Positions 35,013 through 43,498 of a stretch of 64,000 nt of DNA are shown here, one piece after another (position 1 is the stretch's first letter; the number at the start of each line of letters is the position of its first letter). This DNA comes from an uncultured Pelagibacteraceae bacterium (GTDB lineage: Bacteria > Pseudomonadota > Alphaproteobacteria > Pelagibacterales > Pelagibacteraceae). The position numbers and the translations under genes were made by a program. The stretch covers positions 20,654 to 84,653 of the forward strand of contig CACFIL010000003.1 in the NCBI GenBank assembly GCA_902566315.1. Reading direction: 5' to 3'. The notes under the pieces are model-generated. The model did not search any database, had not been told where the DNA came from, and worked only from the letters and a program-made list of their open reading frames with translations.

Positions 35013-36098
35013 ATGGGTGTTTTTGAGAATTTTTCAGGACTTTTTTTGTCTGTATGGCAAAAGGGAATTTTAGGCGTAAACTTTGTTGAGATCTTAATAG
35101 GTCTTGGAATATTCTTTATATTCTTAGTTTTTAGAGGGTTAATTAGCAAATTAATCATTAAAAAATTAGAACTAATTACTAAAAGAACTACAAATAAACT
35201 TGATGATACCTTCGTTAAGGCAATGGAGGGGCCAGCTAGATTTCTTCCAATTGTTCTTGGAGTATTTTTTGCAAGTTATTATATGTCTTTCGCGGAGGAT
35301 ACGAGGTTATTTTTAGACAACGTAAATAGAACGTTGATTACAATTTTACTTTTTTGGATTATTCATCAAATTATTGAGCCAATTTCCTATATACTAAGTG
35401 GATTTGATAAGATTTTAACTAGAGAACTAATTGGCTGGATAATCAAATCATTAAAAATTTTAATTTTAATCTTAGGTGCTGCAGCAGTTTTAGAGTTATG
35501 GGGAATTAAAATTGGTCCAATTATTGCGGGACTTGGATTATTTGGTGTTGCAGTTGCTTTAGGAGCACAGGATTTATTCAAAAATTTAATATCAGGAATT
35601 TTAGTACTTGTTGAAAAAAGATTTAAAATGGGCGATTGGATTGAAGTTGAAGGAATAATCGAGGGTGTAGTTGAAAAAATAGGTTTTAGATCAACTGTTA
35701 TACGAAAATTTGACAAGTCTTTAGCAATTATTCCAAACTTTCAGTTTGCAGAGAATGCTGTAATCAATAAGAGTCAAATTACAAATTGGAGGATTAGTTG
35801 GACGATAACACTTCAGTATGATTCTACTGTTGAACAATTAAAAACTATACGAAATGAAATAGAAGATTTTATAAATGGTTCAGAAGATTATGATACTAAA
35901 GTTGGTGTTTCAGTTAGGGTTGATAAATTTGCTGATAGCTCAATAGATATGTATGTAAGATGTTATACAAAGACAAATAGTTGGAGCGACATGTTGTTGG
36001 TTAAAGAAAGACTGGCAATTAAAATTAAAGAAATTGTTGAGGGTAATAAAGCATCTTTTGCTTTCCCAAGCACTTCTGTATATGTAGAGAAGAAATGA
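35013..36098 (+). CDS. MscS family mechanosensitive channel
   Basis: The 361-residue membrane protein has about four to five membrane segments (near residues 22-45, 75-92, 105-125, 145-165 and the pore helix). The pore-lining TM3 and following beta domain are seen in AGLGLFGVAVALGAQDLFKN, LISGILVLVEKRFKMGDWIE and GVVEKIGFRSTVIRKFD. These channels release solutes on hypo-osmotic shock. The C-terminal alpha/beta part follows (VGVSVRVDKFADSSIDMYVR). It lies 2 nt after hemD and overlaps the YggT gene by 4 nt; hemD, this channel, YggT and folD may form one transcript. Confidence 0.93.
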   Translation: MGVFENFSGLFLSVWQKGILGVNFVEILIGLGIFFIFLVFRGLISKLIIKKLELITKRTTNKLDDTFVKAMEGPARFLPIVLGVFFASYYMSFAEDTRLFLDNVNRTLITILLFWIIHQIIEPISYILSGFDKILTRELIGWIIKSLKILILILGAAAVLELWGIKIGPIIAGLGLFGVAVALGAQDLFKNLISGILVLVEKRFKMGDWIEVEGIIEGVVEKIGFRSTVIRKFDKSLAIIPNFQFAENAVINKSQITNWRISWTITLQYDSTVEQLKTIRNEIEDFINGSEDYDTKVGVSVRVDKFADSSIDMYVRCYTKTNSWSDMLLVKERLAIKIKEIVEGNKASFAFPSTSVYVEKK

Positions 36099-36385
36099 TA
36101 GCTATTTTTTATTTAGCTTTACAATTATTAAAATTGTATTCTTATGTAGTAATCGCTAACGTTGTTATAAGCTGGTTAATAGCTTTTAATGTTTTAAATA
36201 CTTCAAATAGATTTGTTTATTCAATATTAGAGTTTACTTATAAGCTTACTGATCCAATACTTAATAAAATAAGGGGGTTTTTGCCCAGTCTAGGTGCTTT
36301 TGATATATCACCTATCATTCTTCTTTTGTTGATCTGGTTTGTAGAAATGTGTATGAAACTCTACATAGCACCACTTATTTTTTAA
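36095..36385 (+). CDS. YggT family membrane protein
   Basis: The 96-residue protein has two hydrophobic segments (about residues 3-28 and 70-92). Between them is TYKLTDPILNKIRGFLPSLG and then FDISPIILLLLIWF, a close match to the YggT motif (P-l-R-r-ilP-x-x-G-x-iDlSPiv). The role of the family is uncertain; links to osmotic stress and to division proteins have been reported in other bacteria. It overlaps the MscS gene by 4 nt (ATGA), which fits a turgor-related role. Confidence 0.92.
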   Translation: MIAIFYLALQLLKLYSYVVIANVVISWLIAFNVLNTSNRFVYSILEFTYKLTDPILNKIRGFLPSLGAFDISPIILLLLIWFVEMCMKLYIAPLIF

Positions 36386-36390
36386 TAATC

Positions 36391-37239
36391 ATGATTTTAA
36401 TAGACGGAAAAAAACAATCTGCTGAACTTAGAGAAGAATTAAAAACAGAAGTAGATGGCCTGAGAGAAAAATATAACAAAGTTCCAGGTCTTACAGTGAT
36501 ATTAATTGGAGATTTAGCTCCAAGTCAGATTTATGTAAGAAATAAAGAAAAATCAGCAACGCAAGTTGGTTTAAAATCTGAAGTTATTAAATACCCAGAT
36601 ACTGTAGATGAAAAAACAGTCTTAGATAAAATTGAAGAACTTAACAAAGATGAAACTGTTTCAGGAATTTTGGTTCAATTGCCGCTTCCAAAACATATTA
36701 ATAAGCAACACGTTATAGAAACTATCTCACCACACAAAGATGTTGATGGTTTACATCCTATGAATGTTGGTAATCTTTCATCTGGATACCAAGGTTCAAT
36801 TCCTTGTACACCTCTTGGATGTTATTATTTATTAAAAAAAATAGAACCTAACTTAACAGGAAAAAAAGCTGTAATGATTGGGCGGTCAAACTTGAATGGT
36901 AAAGCGATGGCACAACTTTTACTTCAAGAAGATTGTACGGTAACAATTACTCACTCAAAAACAAAAGACCTTCAGCATGAATGTTTAGAAGCAGATGTTA
37001 TTGTTGCTGCTGTTGGAATTCCTGAACTTATAAAAGGTAATTGGGTGAAAAAAGATGCAATAGTAATTGATGTTGGAATAAACAAAACAGAAAATGGTTT
37101 AGTAGGTGATGTTAATTTTGAAGAAGTTTCAAAAGTTGCAAAAGCTTTAACTCCAGTTCCAGGAGGAGTTGGACCAATGACAATTGCTTGTTTGTTAAAA
37201 AATACAATTGAGTGTTTCAAAAGAACCTTAAACAACTAA
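36391..37239 (+). CDS. folD: Methylenetetrahydrofolate dehydrogenase / cyclohydrolase FolD
   Basis: The 282-residue product starts at ATG 36391 (MILIDGKKQSAELREELK); the track's start at 36349 lies inside the YggT gene and adds 14 unlikely residues. FolD motifs are VILIGDLAPSQIYVRNKEKS with catalytic Lys, GILVQLPLPKHINKQHVIE, PHKDVDGLHPMNVGNL, MIGRSNLNGKAMAQLLL and TPVPGGVGPMTIACLLKNT. It interconverts methylene-, methenyl- and formyl-tetrahydrofolate and so supplies PurH and C1 metabolism. Confidence 0.97.
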   Translation: MILIDGKKQSAELREELKTEVDGLREKYNKVPGLTVILIGDLAPSQIYVRNKEKSATQVGLKSEVIKYPDTVDEKTVLDKIEELNKDETVSGILVQLPLPKHINKQHVIETISPHKDVDGLHPMNVGNLSSGYQGSIPCTPLGCYYLLKKIEPNLTGKKAVMIGRSNLNGKAMAQLLLQEDCTVTITHSKTKDLQHECLEADVIVAAVGIPELIKGNWVKKDAIVIDVGINKTENGLVGDVNFEEVSKVAKALTPVPGGVGPMTIACLLKNTIECFKRTLNN

Positions 37240-37245
37240 AGATTA

Positions 37246-38304
37246 TTGTCAAAGTTAACAATTTTAATTGTTATATTTTTTATTTATAATTCTTTTACAT
37301 TAGCTATGGAAAAAACACCTTATCATCATTTACCAGACGGTAGTTTTAGAAATCCTGAAGGATCTCCAGAGAGAAACTCAAATTTTAAGTGGTCATTTAA
37401 AATATTTAATAAGGAAAAGAAAAAACTTGATATGGCTATTCCTGAAGGTCACGCTATTGAAAAACAAAAAGTACTTTCAGATTTAGAAAATCTAAAAAAT
37501 GACGATTATGTTGGCTGGATAGGACATGCAACCTTCTTAATTAAGCTAGGAAATACAATAATAATAACTGATCCAGTCTTTTCAAAAAATGCAGGACCTT
37601 TAATTTTTGGTCCAAAAAGATTTAGCAAAACAGCCTTAAACCTAAATGAACTTCCAAAAACTGATTTATTTCTTCTGACACATAATCATTATGATCACCA
37701 AGATATGAGAACAATAAGAAAATTTCCTTTTAAAGATGCAAAGGTTCTACTTCCTTTAAGACTTGGAAAATATTTTACAAGAAACAAATATAAAGATGTG
37801 AACGAAATGGATTGGTATGACGAAATTAAGATTAATGAGGATCTAAAAGTAACATTAGTTCCTGCGGTACATTGGTCAAAAAGAAGTTTGACAGATACTA
37901 ACAAAACATTGTGGGGAAATTTTTTAATCGAATATAAAAATAAAAAAATACTTTTTGCATGTGATACTGGTGTAGGGAATGTTTATAAAGAATTAGGTGA
38001 GAAGTATGGGCCTATTGATTTAACTTTTATTAATATTGGTGCTTATAATTTTTATCCATTATCTCCAAATAAAGATAAATCTTCTTTTCATACTAACCCT
38101 GAAGAGGCTTTAAGTATTGCAAGAGACCTTAAAAGTAAAAAAGTTTTAGGGATGCACTGGGGTACTTTTGTTTTATCTTTAGAGCCAATAATGGAGCCAC
38201 CCGTTAGATTTAAAGATAATGCAGAAAAATATGGTTTTAAAAAAGAAGATGCAATTATTTTTAAAATTGGTGAATTTCAGTCTTTAAAAAATTTAGGAAT
38301 TTAA
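37246..38304 (+). CDS. Metallo-beta-lactamase-fold hydrolase, NAPE-PLD/UlaG-like, exported
   Basis: The 352-residue protein begins with a signal peptide (MSKLTILIVIFFIYNSFTLA). The mature part shows VGWIGHATFLIKLGNTIIIT, the zinc motif LTHNHYDHQDMRTI (HxHxDH), VPAVHWSKRS and LFACDTGVGNVYKEL, then GMHWGTFVLS. This pattern is shared by NAPE-PLD-like and UlaG-like hydrolases that act on phosphodiesters or lactones; the substrate is unknown. The start appears to be TTG at 37246, 6 nt after folD. It ends antisense to a small CGCC-tailed frame. Confidence 0.85.
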   Translation: MSKLTILIVIFFIYNSFTLAMEKTPYHHLPDGSFRNPEGSPERNSNFKWSFKIFNKEKKKLDMAIPEGHAIEKQKVLSDLENLKNDDYVGWIGHATFLIKLGNTIIITDPVFSKNAGPLIFGPKRFSKTALNLNELPKTDLFLLTHNHYDHQDMRTIRKFPFKDAKVLLPLRLGKYFTRNKYKDVNEMDWYDEIKINEDLKVTLVPAVHWSKRSLTDTNKTLWGNFLIEYKNKKILFACDTGVGNVYKELGEKYGPIDLTFINIGAYNFYPLSPNKDKSSFHTNPEEALSIARDLKSKKVLGMHWGTFVLSLEPIMEPPVRFKDNAEKYGFKKEDAIIFKIGEFQSLKNLGI

Positions 38305-38537
38305 CAACAGCCGCAAGTTTTCTTTTGCTTACTTTTTTCTTCTTTTAATAATTCTGCTTCAGCTTTTGCTATTTCTAGTTCTCTTGCACTTTCTTCTATA
38401 GCAGTTTTTTCTCGCAAAAGTTTGTTTTCAAAATATGCATAAAGAGAGTTAAAGCCTAGCTTAGAAGCTTTTTTTTCTTCGTAGTTTCTTCTTCCCTTTA
38501 AATTTTCAATTAATTCTAATATTTGTGGGTTCTGTAT
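38301..38537 (-). CDS. Candidate small protein with C-terminal CGCC, no normal start codon
   Basis: On the minus strand the frame is open for 82 codons (38549 down to TAA at 38303-38301) and encodes a coherent helical, Glu/Lys-rich sequence: LIENLKGRRNYEEKKASKLG, then ARELEIAKAEAELLKEEKSK and the C-terminus KKTCGCC. There is no ATG, GTG or TTG near the front; possible starts are ATA (38537) or ATT (38510). The ATG at 38553 is out of frame or stops at once. CGCC suggests metal or thiol chemistry. It could be a gene with a rare start or one whose 5' end was lost. Coordinates are for the ATA option. Confidence 0.42.
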   Translation of the reverse strand: MQNPQILELIENLKGRRNYEEKKASKLGFNSLYAYFENKLLREKTAIEESARELEIAKAEAELLKEEKSKQKKTCGCC

Positions 38538-38578
38538 GTTATTTTTATCTCATAAATTAAAAAAATTTCAATTATAAT

Positions 38579-39721
38579 TTATTCAAGGTTTTCAACTATT
38601 TTAGGAATATATTTTTTAAAGTTAAAAAAACCTTTGTTACAAAACTTCCATGAATTTTGATCTAATTTTCTAAAAAGAAACTCAATATTTTTTAGCGAGT
38701 TTTGATTTATGTAATCTAAATTTTCTCCAACAGTTGGATAAAGGCAGTAACAACTTTCTAAGTTTTTAATTTCGTTTATATCAATAATCTCACAATTAAT
38801 TGATTTTTCCTCTAACCTTTTTTTTTGTTCCTTAATCAAACTAGCCTTAAAATTCACTACATTTTCACTAAGTTTAATATTTCTATTTTCATTTTTATTA
38901 TCAATAAGAAGAATTTTTTTGAATTTATGAATTGCAAAGTCAGTGATTTCAAATGCTAAGTTATTTTCAAAAACTAGTAAGTTTTTTTTTTCAATATTTA
39001 TCGGATTTTCAAAAGTTTTATGAAGAATATTATAATTTTTATCATTTATTATTGGAGGTGCATTTTCGTTAAGTTTAATATTTTCAAATCTATTATTTGT
39101 AAATTTTTTAATATTCCATTCACTTGCAAGATAATGTTTCCCTTGAGTTTGAATACCTGCAACCCAACGCCAGCCCAATGTATTAGATGCAGTATCACCA
39201 TCATACAAGTGTTGCATAAAAAATTCAGCACCAAGTTGCCAAGGCAGGTCTAGTGTAAATATCCAAATGCTCGCAAACCACATTCTGGTATGATTATGCA
39301 AATAATTATAAGTCTTAAGTTCATTTACCCATTCATTGAAGCATTCAATTTCAGTGTTACCTTCAATGGCATTTAAGTAACTTTTATTATCTTTAAACTC
39401 TTCTTTTATTCTTTTTAAATCTAATAAATAATCATCCCAAACTCCTGATCTTAGTTCCAGCCAACCTTTCCAGTATGTTCGCCATAAAACTTCTTGAATA
39501 AATTTTTCATTTTTTGAAAATGAAAATTTTTCCAGTGACTTACTAATCACTTCTTTTTCATTAATCACCCCATGTGTAATATATGGTGATAAGCATGATG
39601 TATTTGATCTTCTGTCAGGACCAAAATCAAAATTTCTTAGCCTTGAATATTCCTCTAAATTTTCTTCAATAAAGGTACTGAGATTTTCAATAGCTGTTTG
39701 TCTTGTTGGTTTTAAATTCAT
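38579..39721 (-). CDS. Photolyase/cryptochrome-like protein, FAD-binding domain first
   Basis: The 380-residue protein starts with the helical FAD-binding domain of photolyases: RLRNFDFGPDRRSNTSCLSP, then FIQEVLWRTYWKGWLELR, YNYLHNHTRMWFASIWIFTL, and FMQHLYDGDTASNTLGWRWV followed by AGIQTQGKHYLAS. The N-terminal alpha/beta antenna domain normally present is missing. After about residue 235 a further 145 residues read as an alpha/beta domain (NLLVFENNLAFEITDF, later NFKASLIKEQKKRLEEKSI), similar in layout to that antenna domain, as if the order were permuted. DNA repair or light sensing is likely but not certain. It is followed by argG after a 100-nt gap. Confidence 0.82.
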   Translation of the reverse strand: MNLKPTRQTAIENLSTFIEENLEEYSRLRNFDFGPDRRSNTSCLSPYITHGVINEKEVISKSLEKFSFSKNEKFIQEVLWRTYWKGWLELRSGVWDDYLLDLKRIKEEFKDNKSYLNAIEGNTEIECFNEWVNELKTYNYLHNHTRMWFASIWIFTLDLPWQLGAEFFMQHLYDGDTASNTLGWRWVAGIQTQGKHYLASEWNIKKFTNNRFENIKLNENAPPIINDKNYNILHKTFENPINIEKKNLLVFENNLAFEITDFAIHKFKKILLIDNKNENRNIKLSENVVNFKASLIKEQKKRLEEKSINCEIIDINEIKNLESCYCLYPTVGENLDYINQNSLKNIEFLFRKLDQNSWKFCNKGFFNFKKYIPKIVENLE

Positions 39722-39821
39722 AATTTTAAATTTTATTTTTAATAATTTAAATTTAAAAAATGTAAATAGCTTAAAAAAACATAACTGGAGTCCTTTATTA
39801 TTGGAAAATAATTTCTTTATT

Positions 39822-41006
39822 TTATCTTAATTTTTTCTTATGAAAGTTAATAAATCTTTCTACATTTGATTTATTAAAAGTTTTATTTTCTTCGAAAGAA
39901 ACTTTTTTCATCGAGTAAGCATTACTGGAAGTTTGTCTCGATTGAATTGTAATATTACCTTTATAAAGTTTTAGTCTAACTGATCCATTTACTTTATTTC
40001 TTTTTAAATCGACTATTTTTTGAAGTTTAAATCTTTCCTTAGAATACCAATAACCATTGTAAACAAGCTCTGCATACCTTGGCATAACCTCATCTTTTTT
40101 ATGCATTGTATTTTTGTCTAGAGTAACAGATTCTATTGCTCTGTGTGCAACAAGCAATAATGTTCCTCCAGGAGTTTCATAAACTCCTCTAGACTTTATT
40201 CCAATAAATCTATTCTCGACTAAATCCACTCTTCCTATTCCATTTCTTCCAGCTAATAGATTTAATTTATCCAAAACTTTTGCTGGAGATAATTTTTTTC
40301 CATTTAAACCAACAGGGTCACCATTTTTGTAATTAATAGTAATAAAGCTTGGTTTATTTGGAGCCTTTTCAGGGGAAGTTGTTCTTTGAAAAATAAATTC
40401 AGGTGCAGAATTTTTAGGATTTTCTAAAACTTTTCCCTCTGTTGAAGTATGAAATAAGTTATCATCAACTGAGAAAGGTGGTGCACCTTTTTTATCTTTT
40501 GGAATTGGTATTCCATGTTTTTTTGCATAATTGATTAGATCTGTTCTTGATTTTAATTTCCAAATTCTCCATGGCGCAATTATTTTAATTTTAGGACCAA
40601 AGTAATGATACCCTAGTTCAAATCTTACTTGATCATTTCCTTTTCCTGTTGAACCATGTGAGACAGCATAAGCATTAAATTTTTTAGCTACTCTAATTTG
40701 ATCTTTTGCAATCAGTGGTCTTGCAATAGATGTTCCTAATAAATAAACACCCTCATAAAGAGCATGACCTCTTATCATAGGATACACATAATCTTTAACA
40801 AAAATGTTTTTTAGATCTTGAATTATGATTTTTTTAACTCCCAATTTTTTTGCATTCTTTATTATTTTTTTTCTATCTATTTCCTGCCCAACATCAGCAG
40901 TGTAGGCTATAACTTCAGCATCGTAATTTTCTTGAAGCCATTTAAGAATGATAGACGTATCCAAACCACCTGAATAGGCGAGTACAATCCTCTTTTGTTT
41001 TTTCAT
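39822..41006 (-). CDS. argG: Argininosuccinate synthase
   Basis: The 394-residue enzyme condenses citrulline and aspartate in arginine synthesis. It shows LAYSGGLDTSIILKWLQ for ATP binding, VIAYTADVGQEID, SHGSTGKGNDQVRFELGY, and GRNGIGRVDLVENRFIGIKS, with SRGVYETPGGTLL near residue 275. Length is normal. It lies directly after the IalB-like gene with no gap, both on the minus strand. Confidence 0.97.
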   Translation of the reverse strand: MKKQKRIVLAYSGGLDTSIILKWLQENYDAEVIAYTADVGQEIDRKKIIKNAKKLGVKKIIIQDLKNIFVKDYVYPMIRGHALYEGVYLLGTSIARPLIAKDQIRVAKKFNAYAVSHGSTGKGNDQVRFELGYHYFGPKIKIIAPWRIWKLKSRTDLINYAKKHGIPIPKDKKGAPPFSVDDNLFHTSTEGKVLENPKNSAPEFIFQRTTSPEKAPNKPSFITINYKNGDPVGLNGKKLSPAKVLDKLNLLAGRNGIGRVDLVENRFIGIKSRGVYETPGGTLLLVAHRAIESVTLDKNTMHKKDEVMPRYAELVYNGYWYSKERFKLQKIVDLKRNKVNGSVRLKLYKGNITIQSRQTSSNAYSMKKVSFEENKTFNKSNVERFINFHKKKLR

Positions 41007-41519
41007 TTAAGTGCAGCTTTTTTTTGCAGCGTTATAAGCTTTTGTAAAACCCATCAATGAATAGTCATCTGAAGTTTTTGTGCCACTTTGTTTGTATGCT
41101 GTTATCATTAATCTAGATGCCTTTTTCATTCTTTTAATAATTTTTTGCTCTGTTTTCCCGCTTGAAATCCATGCAAATTTATTTTGTGGTAAATCAAATT
41201 CAAATTTAGACTTGCCTGATGTGGCTAAAATTGCATTTTGTGGATTAAAATCGTAACCAGATGTTATGCTTACTTCATCAGAAATCTTATCCTCAGGTCT
41301 AAATGATACAAATAATCTTGCTTCTCTATTGCTTGCCTTAGGAGATTGGCTTACTGGTATCGAATAAGCAAAACAGATTTTTCCAGTTTCATTAAAAACT
41401 GCAACAGCATTCCAATCTTTGAATGTACCTAATTTTGTTAAATCTTCAGACTGAGCAAAGGTTATTAAAAATACAGATAATATTAGTGTTTTTACAATTA
41501 TTTTTTTAATTATGGACAT
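41007..41519 (-). CDS. Invasion-associated locus B (IalB) family protein
   Basis: The 170-residue protein has a signal peptide (IIVKTLILSVFLITFAQS) and the IalB pattern: LGTFKDWNAVAVFNETGKIC followed by FAYSIPVSQSPK, RLFVSFRPEDKISDEVS, GYDFNPQNAIL, FAWISSGKTEQKIIKRMKKA and DDYSLMGFTKAYNAAKKSC. Two Cys residues at the ends probably form a disulfide. IalB was named in Bartonella, but the family is common in free-living alphaproteobacteria with unknown periplasmic function. It overlaps the aldo/keto reductase gene by 10 nt and abuts argG. Confidence 0.87.
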   Translation of the reverse strand: MSIIKKIIVKTLILSVFLITFAQSEDLTKLGTFKDWNAVAVFNETGKICFAYSIPVSQSPKASNREARLFVSFRPEDKISDEVSITSGYDFNPQNAILATSGKSKFEFDLPQNKFAWISSGKTEQKIIKRMKKASRLMITAYKQSGTKTSDDYSLMGFTKAYNAAKKSCT

Positions 41520-42544
41520 GGATTAGGATATTTTTTTTGTACATTGTTTATTTCTTTTATTACTTCACTATCAAGTTTCACTTTTACACTTTCTACGTTA
41601 GTTTTCAACTGCTCCATAGTTGTTGCTCCAATAATTACACTAGTCATAAAGTCTTGTACTTCACAGAATTTTATAGACATTTGACTCATATCCAGATCAA
41701 ATTTTTGACTAATTTTGTAATAATCTTCAACAGCCTCTTCCATATTTGGTTTTCTATACCTTGTCCAAAAATCAAAATCTCTTTCCATTCTTGATCCTTT
41801 TGGAAATTGTTTATTCCTATATTTGCCTGTTAAATAACCACTAGCTAAAGGTGAATATGACAAACAACCTATATTTTCCCTTATAGATACTTCTGCTAAG
41901 CCAACTTCATAAGACCTATTTAATAAACTGTATGGATTTTGAATTGACATCATTCTTGGTAGATCTTTGTCTTTAGCAAGTTGAAGATAATTCATAACTC
42001 CCCATGGGGTTTCATTTGACAAACCAACATACCTAATTTTGCCTTCCTTAATAAATTTTTTTAAATTTTCCAATACATCTTCAAATTTATTCCAGTCATT
42101 TTCTTTGTGCTCGTAACCCAATCTTCCAAAGTTATTCACGTTTCTTTCAGGCCAATGTAATTGATAAAGATCAATATAATCAGTTTTTAATCTCTTTAGA
42201 CTTCCATGAAGAGCATCCGCTAAGTTTTTGCCTGTAAAACTATTTTCTCCATTTCTCATATATTTTCTACTAGGACCACCTACTTTGGATGCGAGTATTA
42301 CGTCTTTTCTTTTTTTTGTTTTTTCAAACCAATTTCCAATTATAGTTTCTGTATGACCGTATGTTTCAGCTTTTGGTGGAACTGCATAAAGTTCAGCTGT
42401 ATCCCAAAAATTTACTCCATTATCTAAAGAGTAATCCATTTGTTCAAATGCCTCATTTTGGCTATTTTGTTCACCCCAAGTCATTGTCCCAAGACAGATT
42501 GTACTTACATTTAGCTCTGTATTTCCTAGTTTTTTATAATTCAT
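41510..42544 (-). CDS. Aldo/keto reductase (Tas-like)
   Basis: The 344-residue barrel reduces carbonyls with NADPH. The catalytic tetrad residues are visible in NFWDTAELYAVPPKAETYGH (Asp and Tyr), VILASKVGG (Lys) and IDLYQLHWPERNVNNFG (His). SYSPLASGYLTGKYR and SVIIGATTMEQLKTNVES are cofactor-binding segments. The insert after LYAVPP is typical of the Tas/YhdN-type subgroup. Substrate is unknown. It starts a minus-strand unit with the IalB-like gene and argG and is divergent from the BI-1 gene. Confidence 0.93.
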   Translation of the reverse strand: MNYKKLGNTELNVSTICLGTMTWGEQNSQNEAFEQMDYSLDNGVNFWDTAELYAVPPKAETYGHTETIIGNWFEKTKKRKDVILASKVGGPSRKYMRNGENSFTGKNLADALHGSLKRLKTDYIDLYQLHWPERNVNNFGRLGYEHKENDWNKFEDVLENLKKFIKEGKIRYVGLSNETPWGVMNYLQLAKDKDLPRMMSIQNPYSLLNRSYEVGLAEVSIRENIGCLSYSPLASGYLTGKYRNKQFPKGSRMERDFDFWTRYRKPNMEEAVEDYYKISQKFDLDMSQMSIKFCEVQDFMTSVIIGATTMEQLKTNVESVKVKLDSEVIKEINNVQKKYPNPCP

Positions 42545-42615
42545 AATTTATGTAGTATTTGTTACATTTATTTTGACGACTTGAAAATCTTAAAAAAAAA
42601 TCTTATATAAACAAT

Positions 42616-43374
42616 ATGGAATTCAATAAAGATAATATTTTAAACAAAGCAACAACAGCCAAACAAACTGTTGTTATGGATGAGGGCTTAAGAGCCTACA
42701 TGCTTAAAGTTTATAACTACATGGCGACTGGTGTTTTGCTTACTGGAATAATAGCACTTTTATCATTTAAAATGTCTGTTGTAACAGATCCAAATGGAGC
42801 AATTGTTGGATTAACAGAATTTGGAAATGCAATTTATTTATCAGGTTTAAAATGGATTGTAATGTTAGCCCCATTAGGAATTGTATTTTACATGAGTTTT
42901 GGAATTAATAAAATGAGTGCTTCAAAAGCTCAGACAACTTTCTGGATATTTGCTGCATTAATGGGATTATCACTTTCATCAATATTACTTGTTTATACAG
43001 GTTTAAGTGTAACAAGAGTATTCTTTATTTCTTCAGCAACGTTTGGCGCAATGAGCATCTATGGTTACACGACTAAAAGAGATTTGACTAAGATGGGATC
43101 CTTTTTAATGATGGGTTTAATAGGGATCATAATTGCATCAATAGTTAACATATTCTTAAAATCTTCAATGATGTATTTTGCAATATCAATAATTGGTGTT
43201 TTAGTTTTTGTTGGCTTAACTGCATACGATACACAAAAAATTAAGAATATGTATGCAGCATCTGACAGCGGTGAGTTAATTGGTAAAAAAGCTGTTATGG
43301 GTGCTTTAACTTTATACTTAGACTTTATAAACCTATTTATAATGCTTTTAAGATTATTTGGCCAAAGAAGATAA
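42616..43374 (+). CDS. Bax inhibitor-1 / YccA family membrane protein
   Basis: The 252-residue protein has about seven membrane segments and the family features RAYMLKVYNYMATGVLLTGI at the start, SSILLVYTGLSVTRVFFISS-type helix, MSIYGYTTKRDLTKMGSFL and FVGLTAYDTQKIKNMY, the last carrying the Asp of the pH-sensing pair. ALTLYLDFINLFIMLLRLFG at the end is also typical. Bacterial members are proton-linked calcium leak channels or interact with FtsH; the role here is unknown. It is a single gene with its own promoter region. Confidence 0.95.
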   Translation: MEFNKDNILNKATTAKQTVVMDEGLRAYMLKVYNYMATGVLLTGIIALLSFKMSVVTDPNGAIVGLTEFGNAIYLSGLKWIVMLAPLGIVFYMSFGINKMSASKAQTTFWIFAALMGLSLSSILLVYTGLSVTRVFFISSATFGAMSIYGYTTKRDLTKMGSFLMMGLIGIIIASIVNIFLKSSMMYFAISIIGVLVFVGLTAYDTQKIKNMYAASDSGELIGKKAVMGALTLYLDFINLFIMLLRLFGQRR

Positions 43375-43498
43375 ACCCCTAGTTGTAGATATTTCATCTA
43401 ATAATACCTTACAGAATTAAAAATCTACATTTCTGGTATGTGTTTGATGCACGACATTTTTCTATGATAATACCTTTAATTAAATTACAGTTGAAATT

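Noticed and set aside
36349-36390. ORF-track start of folD
   Set aside because: It lies inside the YggT gene; ATG 36391 gives the usual FolD start.
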